Part shown: positions 33,911 to 45,859 of the stretch, one piece after another | Numbering within the stretch: the stretch's first letter is position 1 | Layout: every line of letters begins with the position of its first letter | DNA from: Membranipora membranacea | Lineage: Eukaryota > Bryozoa > Gymnolaemata > Cheilostomatida > Membraniporidae | Assembly: GCA_914767715.1 (NCBI GenBank) | Contig: OU612073.1 | Span: 22,258,001-22,322,000 of the forward strand | Length of the DNA: 64,000 bases | Direction of reading: 5' to 3' | Notes under the pieces: generated by a model | Database searches by the model: none | Told to the model about the DNA's origin: nothing | What the model saw: only the letters and a program-made list of their open reading frames with translations | Made by a program: the position numbers and the translations under genes

Positions 33911-35990
33911 ATCTCCACCTGATGCTAAAACACAACGATAATGTCAATGTCAATGTTGTTGGTAAGTGAAGAAGGGGACCTAACAATATGTAATACTGTA
34001 AGATGGCCCATATCGAAGATAGAGGTTGTTGCAGTTCATCTTTTCTTTAGTTAAAAAGTGAAACAGATTTGTTTCCACTTTATTCATCAAGGCTACTTGG
34101 CTGACTGGTGGTGTGACAGAGCTTGATAAGACCTAACAACGTTTTCCCTTCATGGTCGTATTAAGGTTCAGTTAATCGGTTCTCAGTCATCGTTGGGAAC
34201 TAACACAATAGATAATAGGACTCTTAGAACCTTGCTATTTGAAATACTCACATTGATTGGCGTCTGTCTGTTTGGCTGATGCTTCACAATACTTGAGCTT
34301 GGCGTCACCTCTACAACATCTTCTGTATCACTGCTTATATCTTCCACCTCCATTCTTCTCCTAAAACCATGTAAAATGGTGAGCTTGCTGATGCACAGTA
34401 ATTTATTTCATTTATTTTTGAGGTGGTGCACTGCTACTTTTTGGCAGTCGCATTTACCTGCAATCGTAAACAATCAGTGGCCTAGACTTGAATAAGGGCT
34501 GTAAAAGGCATTAAAGAAAGGTCTTGCACACCAACTCACTAATCAACCAATAATTTAAAGGGAAACAAAACCTGCATTCATGCCCACAGCTATGAACAAT
34601 CAGAATAAGATACAGCGGGTCTATCAAATAGAAGGAGCAATGCTTTACTATAGCGGATTATCACTATCACATTGCTCAACATTATCACTTTTCACTTGGT
34701 CTTTCAACTAGACAAAATCGCACACTCAATGACCGAGCAGTGCATGAGCGACACCCAAGCAGGTCTCACTCACTCACTGAGTGTGCGATTGGATTGTGAC
34801 TTTGGCTTTATCTAATTGAAAGAGCCCCTGACTAGTATTAAGTAAATGGAAGACCCCCAACCAAATCAGGGTCTGAACTCGCAATTCTTCATCACAAGAC
34901 AAGTCTAAGACACAAAAGTCATACATTGCTATTGCAAATTCTGACTGACCCCACCCATGTTTTGATCGCCATTCTGGTAAAGATAGAGCTATTTCTGCTC
35001 TGGTCAAAACTTAATTCTGTCCATTGATCAGTATCTATTTTCTACTCACTATTTCTACTACCTCTACTAACTTAAATTACTAGTGTTTCCGTACACAGAC
35101 AGAGTCAGACAGTCGAGTCATGAATATAATAATCCTTACTCAGAACAATGAACTAAATTAAGGGAATGCTCAGAACATCTAAGCATTACCTTAATGAATC
35201 AGGATCACAGGGTATGCCCTTGTTGTTGATGTAAGATTTTACTCAACCATACAACAACATATATGGGCATTTAGTTGATTCAATCAATCAATGTGAATGT
35301 TTTCATATCTTCTACTCGTCTCTTAGTTAGATTGATGATATTGATAAGATATTATTGTAAACAGACAGTTTAACATAAATACCAATCAGGCTTTAGTTTG
35401 TAGCCTGTCTAGGCCTAGTAAGCATCTTTATTTACTATGATAAACATTTTTACTAACCTCTGACTTACTTACCAACCCAAAAGAAGTAGATTATCAGAAT
35501 AAGTTGTGAGCTTGATGATTTGCAGTCACAGTCACATTTACTCACAGCATAGAATTGAACATAACCTGCTGTGTTTCTTACAACAGTTTTTCATTGGGTA
35601 TGATTATGAAACATAATGTAATAACAAGAAATACTGTGTTGTGATTGGCCAGTTGTAGAATAGAAATAAAGGTCAAGGTTTTAAATTGTTGACACATGAG
35701 CTTTATCAAAATTAAACTTTGACTTCATCCGGGTTGGACCCCCAGCGGAAGGATGTCACGGCTTTCTGAAAATACGGTGCGGATGTGCTGAGGACGAAAC
35801 CGATACCGACCGCAATGTACGGTGCGGTAAAAACCTCAGAGTTTCATTATTGCAGATACGGTCATGGCCCATACTGTTTTACCGCCCAGCCTTACTGAAA
35901 GTCCACTCAGTCTCAAATTTTATGCGCTCCAACTAATTTTGCAAATATCTTGACCAGAAAAAATGTATTCAGTGGTATTGCCTAAATAGA

Positions 35991-36492
35991 CAGTTTTCTG
36001 AGCTCTGATTTAGGCCTCAATTTGGAGTTGTCCTCTCTCCAGTTTGGTACTTTTAACCCACGCCGCATAGGAAAAACGTGCTGAAAAGAGGGTTATCTTG
36101 AAAACGGCTTTTATTAGGATAAGAATGCTTTTTGATTCAGAATCTGCAACATTGACAACTCATGTGGACATAGTTTGGGAAACAATTTTAGTATTTGAAT
36201 AGTCAATTACAGCATTTTCCGCCTGTTTTGCGAACAATTTGGCAGAATCTTTCATGAGTTTCGTCACTAAAATTAAGATTTATCAACAGTCAAGCCTCCA
36301 ATGATTTCGAAACCCTGTCTCACAGGGTTTCAATGGTCCAGACTCTGAATCAAAAATAATTTTTATCCTACTATTAGCGGTTTTCAATATAACCCTCTTT
36401 CAGCAGACTTTTTTATGCGGCGTTGGATAAAAGTACCAAACTGGAGAGAGGACAACTCCGAATTGAGGCATAAATAAGAGCTCAGAAAACTG
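35991..36492. mobile_element. Foldback element, 502 bp
   Basis: The ends cagttttctgagctctgatt and its complement start arms of about 170 bases (sharing gagttgtcctctctccagt and attctgattcaaaaa-type blocks). The centre is about 160 bases. It lies about 90 bases right of the hAT element. No clear target duplication. Confidence 0.8.
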
Positions 36493-37026
36493 TATATTAG
36501 AATATATTACTGTCCAGACTATTGGATGGTCACACTTCACACAGAAAATGAGTACCCATTGAGAATTATTATTATTATTTAGAATAACCTCCTCTTATTA
36601 TTTTGAGTTAAAAATTAAGTTTTGGTGTCTTCTGGACTACATGAAAAACTAAGTACTCCATAGATGGTCGATCCCATTGAACATTGTGTAGAACATGCTG
36701 CAGATCAAGCCCAGTTGCAGCAACAATGTTTTATCAGTGAAATGACTGCTTTTTAATCTTAGAAACTTTATAGCGGGTTACGAAGACAATTCAAGAAATG
36801 CAGAGCTATTTGAGCCATTTTTACAGAATTAAATGTGGCCAGAAATGATTGGGTGATTACACTTACAAACTGAATAATATTGACAACTTGTAGGGGGTCA
36901 CAAATATTGACCCGAAAAGGAGGGGGGGATTTACCAACTCAATTATAGACAACACACTATTATCTGTGTAAACCAAGGTGGTAAACACTAACTTTGGATA
37001 GATAAAATAATTCTGGGGAGCATTAC

Positions 37027-37129
37027 CTCTGCTTCATCAGGATATGCTTTTCCCTCATCATAATACCCATCATCCTCACTGTCTCCAGTGCTACCTGTTC
37101 CATCACAACACCTGCCATGCCTCCAGGGA
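37027..37129 (-). CDS. Possible acidic exon, unknown
   Basis: The minus-strand frame reads RCCDGTGSTGDSEDDGYYDE, then KAYPDEAE, up to a good donor GCAGAG|gtaatg. The composition is protein-like, but there is no domain and the acceptor is unclear. Confidence 0.25.
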
Positions 37130-37529
37130 TCAAGGCATGATTTATGGCTTATAAAGCCTTACATAGCTTTGACATAGCACCCTGTAAAATGTGTAGCAGC
37201 ACATAAATTCATTACCTACAAGATGAGACATCTAAGACAAATTCTTATCATCAAGTGGTGGGATTCTGTTTCAATCAAACACATTCTCTAACAGGCAATT
37301 TCACCTAGTATGTGTGAGCTCCCATTGGAAATTGGCAGACTCTCAGCATAAAATGAAATACATGGAGAGAATCGGTTCAACGGCAGTCGTCTTTGGATAC
37401 GACGGACATCTAGTGATTACGATGATTCTATCTACTATTTGTGACTGGTGCACCAATATGTTGTAACAACGACAATCGTCGATCAAGATTAATAATCCTA
37501 GACAGAACAGTAATATGGAGCCTTAGGAT

Positions 37530-37760
37530 TGAGGCAACGAAGCATACATATGTCGTTGATAAGACACTGAACATTGTAGTAGTATTGGTGTTATCATTGT
37601 CTTGCAGTCTACATACCAGGATTTTTAACTGAGAACTCGATCAATTTTGATCGGATTATGAAAATTGTAAAAAGTTTAACTGCTTGTCGTGAAGAGTTTG
37701 ATAGAAATTCAAGGAAAAGGTACAACATCAATTTGATAACAAGATGATGCAGAATGTTAA
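37530..37760 (+). repeat. Dispersed repeat, direct copy of 26,280-26,550
   Basis: Same ordered blocks as the left copy, about 11 kb away: ttggtgttatcattg, gaactcgatcaattttgatc and ttgataacaagatgatgc. Confidence 0.5.
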
Positions 37761-38109
37761 ACCTGGATTGTGGACTGCAATCAATGATATCATATTAGCC
37801 ACTAATCAATTAGTTGTCGTCATGTCACGCATCCAGTGCCTCACTTTAGCTGGTGCCCTGTCTGGGTTTATTATTCAGTCTATGGCTGCTTTAAAAATAT
37901 GTATATCAATAATATGCTCACTCGTAGAGATATGATAGTATATCACAGCGACTGTCAGGTAATGAGGTAGGGGCGACAGCAAATCTTTCACTGCTACAAA
38001 AATGATAAATAGACATTTTTAAACTGATCATCCAATTGAAATTGAGAGCTCACTTAGTTGAAATGATGCAGGACAATGCCTAGATAAAATGTCATTGCAT
38101 GTTTTCAGC

Positions 38110-38498
38110 TAGCCTGTCTTGACAAGCTTTGCTCGGTGGGGGGGGGGGAGGGAACAAAGCTTGTCAACTCTTGCATGCTCGACTGTCGAGCAGCCGATAT
38201 AAAATATTGTCTTCTCTTGCGATCGAGAAGATAACCCCTTTATCTCACTAATCAAATTGTATAGTCGAGCAGCAGATATTAGATATTGTCTTCTCTTGCG
38301 ATCTAGAAGATAACTCCTTTACCACACTAATCAATTTGTATAGGAATGTATACAAATTGATTAGTGTGATGAAGGAGTTATCTTCTCAATCACAAGAGAA
38401 GACAATATTTAATATCGGCTGCTCGACAGTCGAGCATGCAGGAGTTGACAAGCTTTGTTCCCTCCCCCCCACCAAACAAAGCTTGTCAAGACACGCTA
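38110..38498. mobile_element. Nested-palindrome MITE, copy 2, with 9-bp target duplication
   Basis: This 389-bp element is the reverse complement in internal order of copy 1 at 6,773. Its ends are TAGCCTGTC and GACACGCTA. It is flanked by gttttcagc on both sides (38,101-38,109 and 38,499-38,507), an exact 9-bp duplication. It contains the same local hairpins with variable G/C tracts, the gtcgagcagccgatat blocks and the central caatttgtata palindrome. Nine-base duplications are typical of Mutator-like elements. Confidence 0.9.
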
Positions 38499-38995
38499 GT
38501 TTTCAGCAATATTTTTTAGGAGGCCATGAGCCTAGAACGTGATTATAAAAGTACCTGTGTCCCAAAAGGAGATGGCATGATTCAGGAGACCTTTTGTACC
38601 AAGCTTCACAGAAGATGAATAAACTACATCATTCTGATTACCCCCATACACTGAGGTTCAACAGAATCGCATGATGGGAACTTGAAGTAGGCAGCAATTG
38701 ACTATTTAAGGCGGCCATATTGGATTTCAAGATGATGTGACATACAAATTAGCAATGTCATCAGATTCCCTATGCGTCATAATCCTCATATTCCAAGTTT
38801 TAACCTAAGCGGGATAAGACTTATTAATCGGCAAACCAATTCCTGATGTCAAAACTTTCGACTATGTCATTCCCGCTAGACCAAAGTTTCAACTGTATCG
38901 TATCAGTCAGTCAGTAAGTGGTTACAGCAGTAGGCTAATGAATGCGTAAAAGGCCCTAGCTAGTTGGTGAGAACTTCCACTCACATTGAGATTTG

Positions 38996-39460
38996 AGAGA
39001 GAAAAGGCCTCATCAACTGGGGCACTCGACCACTGGACTTGCATCAACAAGGGGAGGCCTGTAGAGTGGGCCATTCATCCAAGCTGACAAGAAATCAATC
39101 ATTTAGACTCATGACTAGTGGGCCTACAGCTTCTGAGGGTAATGGAAAACAAGGCAAAATAAACATCAGGATTAATCAAGGTAGATACTTTTTATCCATT
39201 CAAATCAATATGAATATATTATGTCAAACCAATCACTCAGTAGTAGCAGTTACTATCCAAAAAGTTAAATCAATAAATGTTATGAATAAATTCCTAGATC
39301 CTTGAGCCTTACACTTTCAATTCACTAATTCCATGTCGCCAAGTCAGAGGCCTTCTGTGTTTGGTGCAAGTCCAGTGGTAAATTGCCATAGTGATCAAGG
39401 CCTTGTCCACTGAGGCACTAGACCAGTGGACTTGCACCAACTACAGAAGGCCTGTGCTCC
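38996..39460 (+). repeat. 65-bp dispersed motif, two of three copies
   Basis: A block of the form aaggcctt..ccactg.ggcac..gaccactggacttgca..aac.acag..aggcctgtg occurs at 38,996-39,067 and 39,396-39,460, and again at about 42,352-42,416. The ends (aaggcct / aggcct) are self-complementary. Confidence 0.7.
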
Positions 39461-39616
39461 AAGTCCATCCATCAGTTAATTCTTATCATAGGACTACTGC
39501 ATTGCCTGACTTTGGGCTTTGTCAGGAAATGCAGTCGTCCTATGATGTTTATCCAGACAACTCTCTCTCTCTCTTTACACAACTACTTCTCACTCTTAGG
39601 TTTACCAGATTTTCGC

Positions 39617-39775
39617 CACCTGCTACACACACTCACCTGCTACACACACTCACCTGCTACACACACTCACCTGGTATACAGACTCACCTACTACACACAC
39701 TCACCTGCTACGCACACGCTACTACGCACACGCTACTATACACACGCTACTGTACACACGCTACTGTACACACTC
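39617..39775 (+). repeat. CAC-rich minisatellite
   Basis: Repeats of about 17 bases (cctgctacacacactca) turn into a shorter gctactacgcacac / gctactgtacacac form. The open frames through it are low-complexity. Confidence 0.85.
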
Positions 39776-40282
39776 ACTGCATGGTGAACAACTTGGGTTA
39801 CCCACTTAACCAAGCCTTGATTGTTCACGCATCCCTCTCAACAAAGCTTTCCAAGCCAGGCTAAGAATCAATACATTTAGTATATTTAGTAGGAAGTTAG
39901 TACTGCCCCATGAGCAATAAATAATGGATTAGGGGTTAGGCTACTCAGTCAGTGGTTACATCATTAGGCCTAGACTAATTAATGAATGCATGTTAGGTCC
40001 AGTCTGATCCTAGCTAGTTAGAATAAAACTTGTCCTATCAAATAGAGATTCATTGCCAGATGACTTGGCTAGAGAGGAGTGGTAGACTAGACTACTAGCT
40101 AGCCAGTATGGTAATAGTAGTAAAGTAGGCCTACACACAGCTTAGCCTTGATAATGAATGATGATCATACCACCCAAGGGCTTACCCTTGAACCTCACTC
40201 ATACTTTCCCCATCAATCAATTTAATCACATTGACATTGACATTCTTCTTATTCGTTTTAACATTCTTCCTCTCTCCCTGAG

Positions 40283-40319
40283 CAATGAACTCCTTCTTGA
40301 GGAAGAGGGAGTTCATTGC
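40283..40319. repeat. Small hairpin
   Basis: agcaatgaactcc and ggagttcattgct are inverted copies around an 11-base loop. The word caatgaact also recurs in the hairpin element at 50,110. Confidence 0.7.
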
Positions 40320-40911
40320 TATGATTCTCACCACCCCAACCACCTGTCCTACCACCCAGCGGGCAATTAGTTGTCTAAACTGAGTTGGAAAGAGGTTACC
40401 GGAAGAGGCTGAACACTGTTGCCAATTGTATGCCATATGGACCGGTGGAAGAGGTTGCCAAAAAGGGGTTTTTGTCAACCTCTTCAAGAAGTTAAATAGA
40501 GGTTTTATATCCCTCTCAGGGAAGGAAATAACAGGGATATTTGTAACTGTCTCTATCCAATTTCGATCTTAAGATTGCATGGTACAATTATTTGTTATAT
40601 ATTTATTAACTTTTATTACTCGGAAGGCCTGTAGGGGAGGGAGTGAGAGGTACTGGCTGAGTGGGTACTGTAGAAGGCTTCTGCGTTGCAATGAGCATTT
40701 AGCCTTAAGTATTCAGATCCTGTTTATGACAAAACAGAGGGTGGGCTGCCCCTAAAGAGGGACGCAAGTTGCCCGGAGTCCTCGTACTGAGAGTGTGATA
40801 CATCCTAGTAAACTAGAATGCATCCTAGAGGTGAGGCCATGGTGGACCTCCTAATCGTAAGTGTGCAGCAAGCTGCCAGAAACTGAAACAGGCACTAATC
40901 AGCCATTGGCC

Positions 40912-40949
40912 ATGATACTTTGATCTTAGCCAATAGGCCGAGAAGCGTA
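40912..40949 (-). ncRNA. U2 snRNA 5'-end fragment (pseudogene)
   Basis: Minus strand reads cgcttctcggcctattggc, then taagatcaaagtatc, very close to the conserved 5' end of U2 spliceosomal RNA (stem-loop I and following). The GUAGUA branch-point-pairing segment is missing after AAGAUCAA, and the downstream sequence does not follow U2, so this is a truncated pseudogene or the head of a U2-derived SINE. Confidence 0.6.
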
Positions 40950-42484
40950 TTCAGATACCAAGCAGAAATTTTTGATTCATCCTGTAATAAAAGGAACATT
41001 TCCTGACCACCACTTTTTGTGTTGAGTATTAGGTGGTGCCAGAAGCAGTTGATTCAATCCATGGCCACATATTTACTTGTTTCAAATTTCCTGGATGTGA
41101 TACTGGTTCACAGGAATTAAAGAGGGATGCTCATTTCTTATTTGATTGCTTTGTGTCTGAATGTAAATAATTCTTATAAAAAAGCAATTCGCTAGGGGAG
41201 ACAAATGCTACTTTGGACTACAAATTACATCGACCTAGCTGTGAAAGCCATTTTTACACCCAGTCTAGACTTCTAGGATTGGTACCGAAGTAAGTGTTTA
41301 CCATCGAACATGAACTGTTCCCATGCTGGAGCCATACTAATAGATGGTTAATACATTAATATTTAAGTGTTGGCTATGTGTTGTCAGTCCAGAAAAGTTA
41401 TTTCTGCGACCGCAAATGGCAAGAAAATAGAGTATAAAAGCAGAAGCACCTACAACCACTTATATCTGCTGCTGGGAAATGGGGATATGTGGCTCCTTCT
41501 GGCATACCTATCAAAGACAGGTGATGTCAGAGGATATTGGCCAACAATAAAGCTGCCCATTGGCAACCTCTACAGAAGGTTGCTGGCTAATCCTTGCCGG
41601 CTGGGCAATTTCACCCTCATTATTAGTTTCATTCATTCTCAGTTTAGCACTCCACCATTTCCAAATTATCACATAGTCAACACTTACCTCTTGATGAATA
41701 ATGAAGAGAAGAATAATTCAGTCACTTTTTCAATCACTCTCTGAAGTGAAGGTGATAATCATTTTCTACAAATCTTACATTGCTGCTAACAAATTCATAT
41801 ATGTTATAATGGATTTTCTACGTTTTTAACATTTCCACCAGAGCTAATATATCAATAGAGCTTCGAAACTGGGGCGTGGTCTGGGCGTGTACTATATTAT
41901 GACCTGAAAAAATAGCACTGTACACTAACTAATGTCAAAATAATATGACTCGCTTAGCAAATCTGGTGTATGTTATCTATAGAAATTTAACTATAAAGAC
42001 AATCTGATTCTAACTACAACCAATGAACTAACCCTCCATTGCTACAACAATGTAAGCAAGGAGTTGGATGAGTTGATGTGAGTACAATGGTGTTTGTTTC
42101 AGATGACAAAGTTATTCAGGCAAGAAGTACCTGCTAATACCATAGTAGTAGGAAAGATGAAAAGTGAGGAGTTTTTTTTATTTATTTAGAGGGACTCTCA
42201 CGGTGTAATTCCGTCACAACCAGTCTGCTGGAACCAATCCAATGAACTAGACCTAATGAACTAAATTTGCTACAGAGGTTTAGTTCATTGCTGGAACAGG
42301 GAGGTTGGGAGCACAACTTTCTGTAGAACATTTGAATCAACTCCAGTTGTTTAGGCCTTGACCACCCGGGCATTCAACCACTGGACTTGCATTAAATACA
42401 GATGGCCTGTGGTTGGAAACATAGTCTAGAGCTGCACATGACCAGAAGAGAAGACTATAAATTTTATTCCTTATTTATCTCTAG

Positions 42485-42668
42485 GCACTCAGTGGATCTG
42501 TTGCAAATGAACTCGAGAATGCGGCGAGATATTCGGCTACCATAGAGTTAATACAGATTTCCAATGAAGTTTTTGATGTACTGAACATGCGATACAGGTC
42601 TGAGGGATGGAACTCAAGAAACAAGTACAAGATGCCGCAGAGAATCTCCTACAGATTAGCGATTCAAG
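42485..42668 (+). CDS. P-element/THAP9-like transposase exon
   Basis: After the acceptor ttatttatctctag the frame reads ALSGSVANELENAARYSATI, then ISNEVFDVLNMRYRSEGW, ending near GATTCAAG|gtagga. The SVAxxL ... xxxNxxFDxLNxR pattern is typical of P-element and THAP9 transposases. A LINE begins within about 10 bases of the donor. The GTP-binding and catalytic parts that should precede it were not found upstream. Confidence 0.6.
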
Positions 42669-42675
42669 GTAGGAA

Positions 42676-45115
42676 TTATTTCTTACAAATATGACAGACT
42701 AAAAAGGCCTAAGGCCGGCTTTTCTTATGTCACTAAGCGAGATTTCAGAAATTTTGATGATCTTGAGTTTTTTAATAGTGCGAAATCTCTCGATTTTAAT
42801 ATTGTAGAGAATGTTCACTGTGTTCACGAAGCAACAGATATTTTAGAATCAAAAATAGAATTATTGGTGGAGCAGTTTGCACCATTTAAAACCCAACGCT
42901 TGAAGCAAAAAAACAATCTTTGTTGGAAGTGTCCAGTGGCATCTAAACTAACAAGCCTTAAAAAAGATGCATTTCAAAAGTTTGTTGAGACGGGATTTGA
43001 TGAAAATTCTACTGCCTGGGAGCATTATCGTTTAATCCGTAACAAGGCAACAAATGCAGTAAGAGATGCCAAAAAGCGAGCAATGAGAGCAGTTCTTAAT
43101 GATAAAACATTAGACCAATGGCAAAAAGTAAAAATTTCCAAGGTAAAAATTATCAAGGCAATAATGTCATTCAAGAAATTGAATCTGAAAATTGCAACAC
43201 TTCTGAAAGCTCAGTGATCGCTGAATGTCTAAATAGGTATTTTTCTAGCGTTGGTGCCAATCTCAATGAAGAGGCTAAACTATTGTCCAATAAAAGTTAC
43301 GCAGGCTTTGATAATGATAAAGCTTTCAGTTTTCCAAAATTTGCTTTTCAAGAAATTACATCGAGTGAGGTGTCTAAATATCTGCACACATTGAAATCAC
43401 GTAAAACTGGGGGATTAAATCAGATCCCTGCCTTTATTTATAAAATCCTAGAGCCTTTGATTCTGAATCCATTGACACATATTGTTAATCTGAGCCTTAA
43501 ATGTCAAGAGTTTCCAGATGTGTGAAAAAAAGCCTTAGTAATTCCAATTTTCAAAAGTGGCAAGAAAAGTTTGCCAAATAATTATAGACCAATTTCGCTA
43601 CTGCCAATATTAAGTAAAGTCCTAGAAAAGATAATAAATTACCAAATTCGTGATTACCTGGAAATTAATGATCTAATAGCCTCTCGCCAATTTGGTTTCA
43701 GAAATGGAACATCCACTGATCAAATTTTAACTCAACTGGTCAACAAATTTCGTTCCCTGCTGTCAAAGCACGAGTCAAAATTTGTCACAGTTTCTGCACT
43801 TGATATCCGTAAAGCTTTTGATTGCGTAAACCATAAGATCCTTGCCAGTAAACTGTTAACGAAATTCAATTTCCACTCTAATGCATCAAATTTAATTAAA
43901 AATTATCTTTCAAGTCGAGAGCAGGCCATGAAAGTTAATGGTTGTGTATCTGAATGCAGTCGAGTTATAACTGGTGTGCCGCAGGGGTCTGTACTTGGAC
44001 CACTCCTGTTTATCATGTTTATTAACGATCTGATGGAGCTCAAAAATTGTTATCTATATGCTGATGACTGCCTACTAGTCACCAGTGGGGAAAACCCAGA
44101 CATTTCCACAAAACTTATGGAAAAAAGCATTCATCAAGCATCCAGTTGGTACAGTGAAAATTGCCTTGTTCTAAACAGCGGTAAAACGGATGTCATGACC
44201 ATTTCTAATAAACGTAACATCAAACCTCCGGAACTTAAATTTAATAATCTCATTTTCAAACAATCTGACAAAATTAAGTACTTAGGTGTGATTCTTGATA
44301 ACAAATTAAATTTTAAATCTCATACCAGTAAAATTAAACAAAAACTTTATCCAATAGTCACCAACTTTCAACGTAATAGAAAATTCCTGACACCTAAATT
44401 AGCTAAGCTTTGGTACATTTGACTTATACGTTCTAATCTGGAATACAGCTCTCCTGTTTTATTTACCACAAACGACTATGTCAAAAAAGAATTTTTAAAA
44501 ATTGAGAATAGATGTTTGAAAATTATAGACTATAACAGTTCTAAAGATAATACTCGAAAGACCTACAACATCCCTGTTTTAACTTTGCGTTTCGAATATT
44601 TGTATCTGCTGACGTTTTATAAAATTGTTAATAGTTTAGTCCCAATAATTGATACCAATCTGCTCCCCGAGAAATTAACTAGTGAAACTCGGCTTGCTAA
44701 AAGTTCTGGGTTTAGACTATCCAAGGAAAATTTTAGATTTGCTTTAGCTAATTTCGGTGCTCAGAAGTTTAACGAATTACCCAATCATGTTAAGCTGAGT
44801 CAATCCCTTGCTACATTCAAAAATGCCACTCGGAGCCACGTCCTCAAACTTCTCAATTAATGAGTCAGTTCTTATCATTTCATTTTAGCCTACTGCTACA
44901 TTGTTCTAACTTTTCTTTTCCTAGCTATTGTGTATCAACTTGTGTAATGTTTTACTGCTAATTAATGCCTGTGTGTACATTGTAATTTTACCTGTCATTG
45001 TTCTTGATTTTTAGTTACATGTCTTTTTAATTCTACACCATATTATTATCAATTTTTCTGTTTTCTGGGTACAAGTCCTAAGGGCTTACTCTTCTCCAGA
45101 ATAAACATGGAATAT
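42676..45115 (+). mobile_element. CR1/Jockey-like LINE 2, inside a P-element intron
   Basis: Non-LTR element of about 2.4 kb, lacking the endonuclease. RT is clear: NNYRPISLLPILSKVLEKII, ALDIRKAFDCVNH, TGVPQGSVLGPLLF, YLYADDCLLV (catalytic YADD), IKYLGVILDNKLNF. The C-terminal region (44,424-44,860) ends with a stop at 44,858-44,860; a 3' tail with an AT microsatellite ends near 45,120. Lesions: frame change near 43,150, TGA at 43,523-43,525, TGA at 44,420-44,422. It is a different subfamily from the LINE at 7.9 kb. Confidence 0.9.
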
Positions 45116-45252
45116 ATATATTTCAATGTTTTTATCGAAACGCCAGGTTTTTCCTAGGCATGGAAATCCAACAAGCGCTTTAAAGTTACACAGATTAGAA
45201 ATCTAAATCATAGCTTTAATACATATATAACAGTATTTCTCTGATGTTACAG

Positions 45253-45829
45253 TTCATCGGAGACTTTCTTGACTGGCTAACTCAATTGGAGGACAAAGTA
45301 AATGGTGTCGACATCACGGATGCAGAAAGGTCAAAATGGCCGCTTTGCATTCAGACAAGAATCAGCTGGAGAATCACTTGTAAGTACGCTTTACAATGTG
45401 ATGCAAAATCTGTGATATTGATCAAGATTGTGGAAATCAAGATCTACATAGAATGCCATTTTGCACATACTTCTTCTCACCTAGCCGGCTGTATCCTTAG
45501 CACATACTATATTAGGCTAAATTCAAGTCTAGCTCAACATCTTTATTTTATTATAGACCACCACCTCAAATAACCAAGATTAAGTGTGAGCTATCATTAC
45601 GTCATTATAATATTCCTACAGGTCACTCCTTCTTAGCGCTCACTAAGGAGTTTTTGAGCGAGGGTTACGATTTCATCTTGACTGAGATAACGCTTTGTCA
45701 AGATAGCTTGGACCAGTACTTGAGTCACCAAAGAGACAAAACTGGCAGTAACAATGCTCCAACTATGAGCGAGTTTCTAAATACAGCCAGGCTGCTGACA
45801 GTGACACAAGAGGCTGAATGTACTATATC
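45253..45829 (+). pseudogene. P-element/THAP9-like transposase, C-terminal exons
   Basis: An exon from 45,253 (acceptor tgttacag) reads FIGDFLDWLTQLEDKVNG. It shifts frame near 45,330 to GRFAFRQESAGESL, ending at CTT|gtaagt (45,379). The next exon (from 45,622, acceptor ttcctacag) reads FLALTKEFLSEGYDFILTEI, then CQDSLDQYLS and SNNAPTMSEFLNTARLL. This LT...xQDxLExxF ... NNxPTxxxF pattern is the C-terminal hallmark of P-element transposases. The exon phases fit only with one-base changes, so it is probably decayed. Confidence 0.65.
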
Positions 45830-45859
45830 CAAAGGGAACTACACTAAACTTTAAAAAGA

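Larger units (their letters stand above)
30311..35894 (-). mobile_element. Full-length hAT transposon with 8-bp target duplication
   Basis: The ends TAAGGCTGGGCGGTA (30,311) and its exact complement (35,880-35,894) are flanked on both sides by ctgaaagt (30,303-30,310 and 35,895-35,902), an exact 8-bp duplication typical of hAT. Subterminal aaaccgataccgac and gtgcggta words occur near both ends. The minus-strand transposase lies at 33,910-31,556. A 302-bp tandem duplication sits near the left end, and a minus-strand shadow frame at 34,774-35,007 looks non-coding. The element is complete but its transposase is broken. Confidence 0.92.
38508..42484. other. Gene-poor stretch with small repeats
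   Basis: Holds the 65-bp motif copies, the CAC-rich minisatellite, the small hairpin and the U2-like fragment listed separately. Open frames at 39,039-39,305 and 41,367-41,744 have no recognisable domain. Confidence 0.4.

Noticed and set aside
39391-39864. A 157-residue plus-strand open frame.
   Set aside because: Its second half is the CAC-rich minisatellite and its first half the 65-bp dispersed motif.
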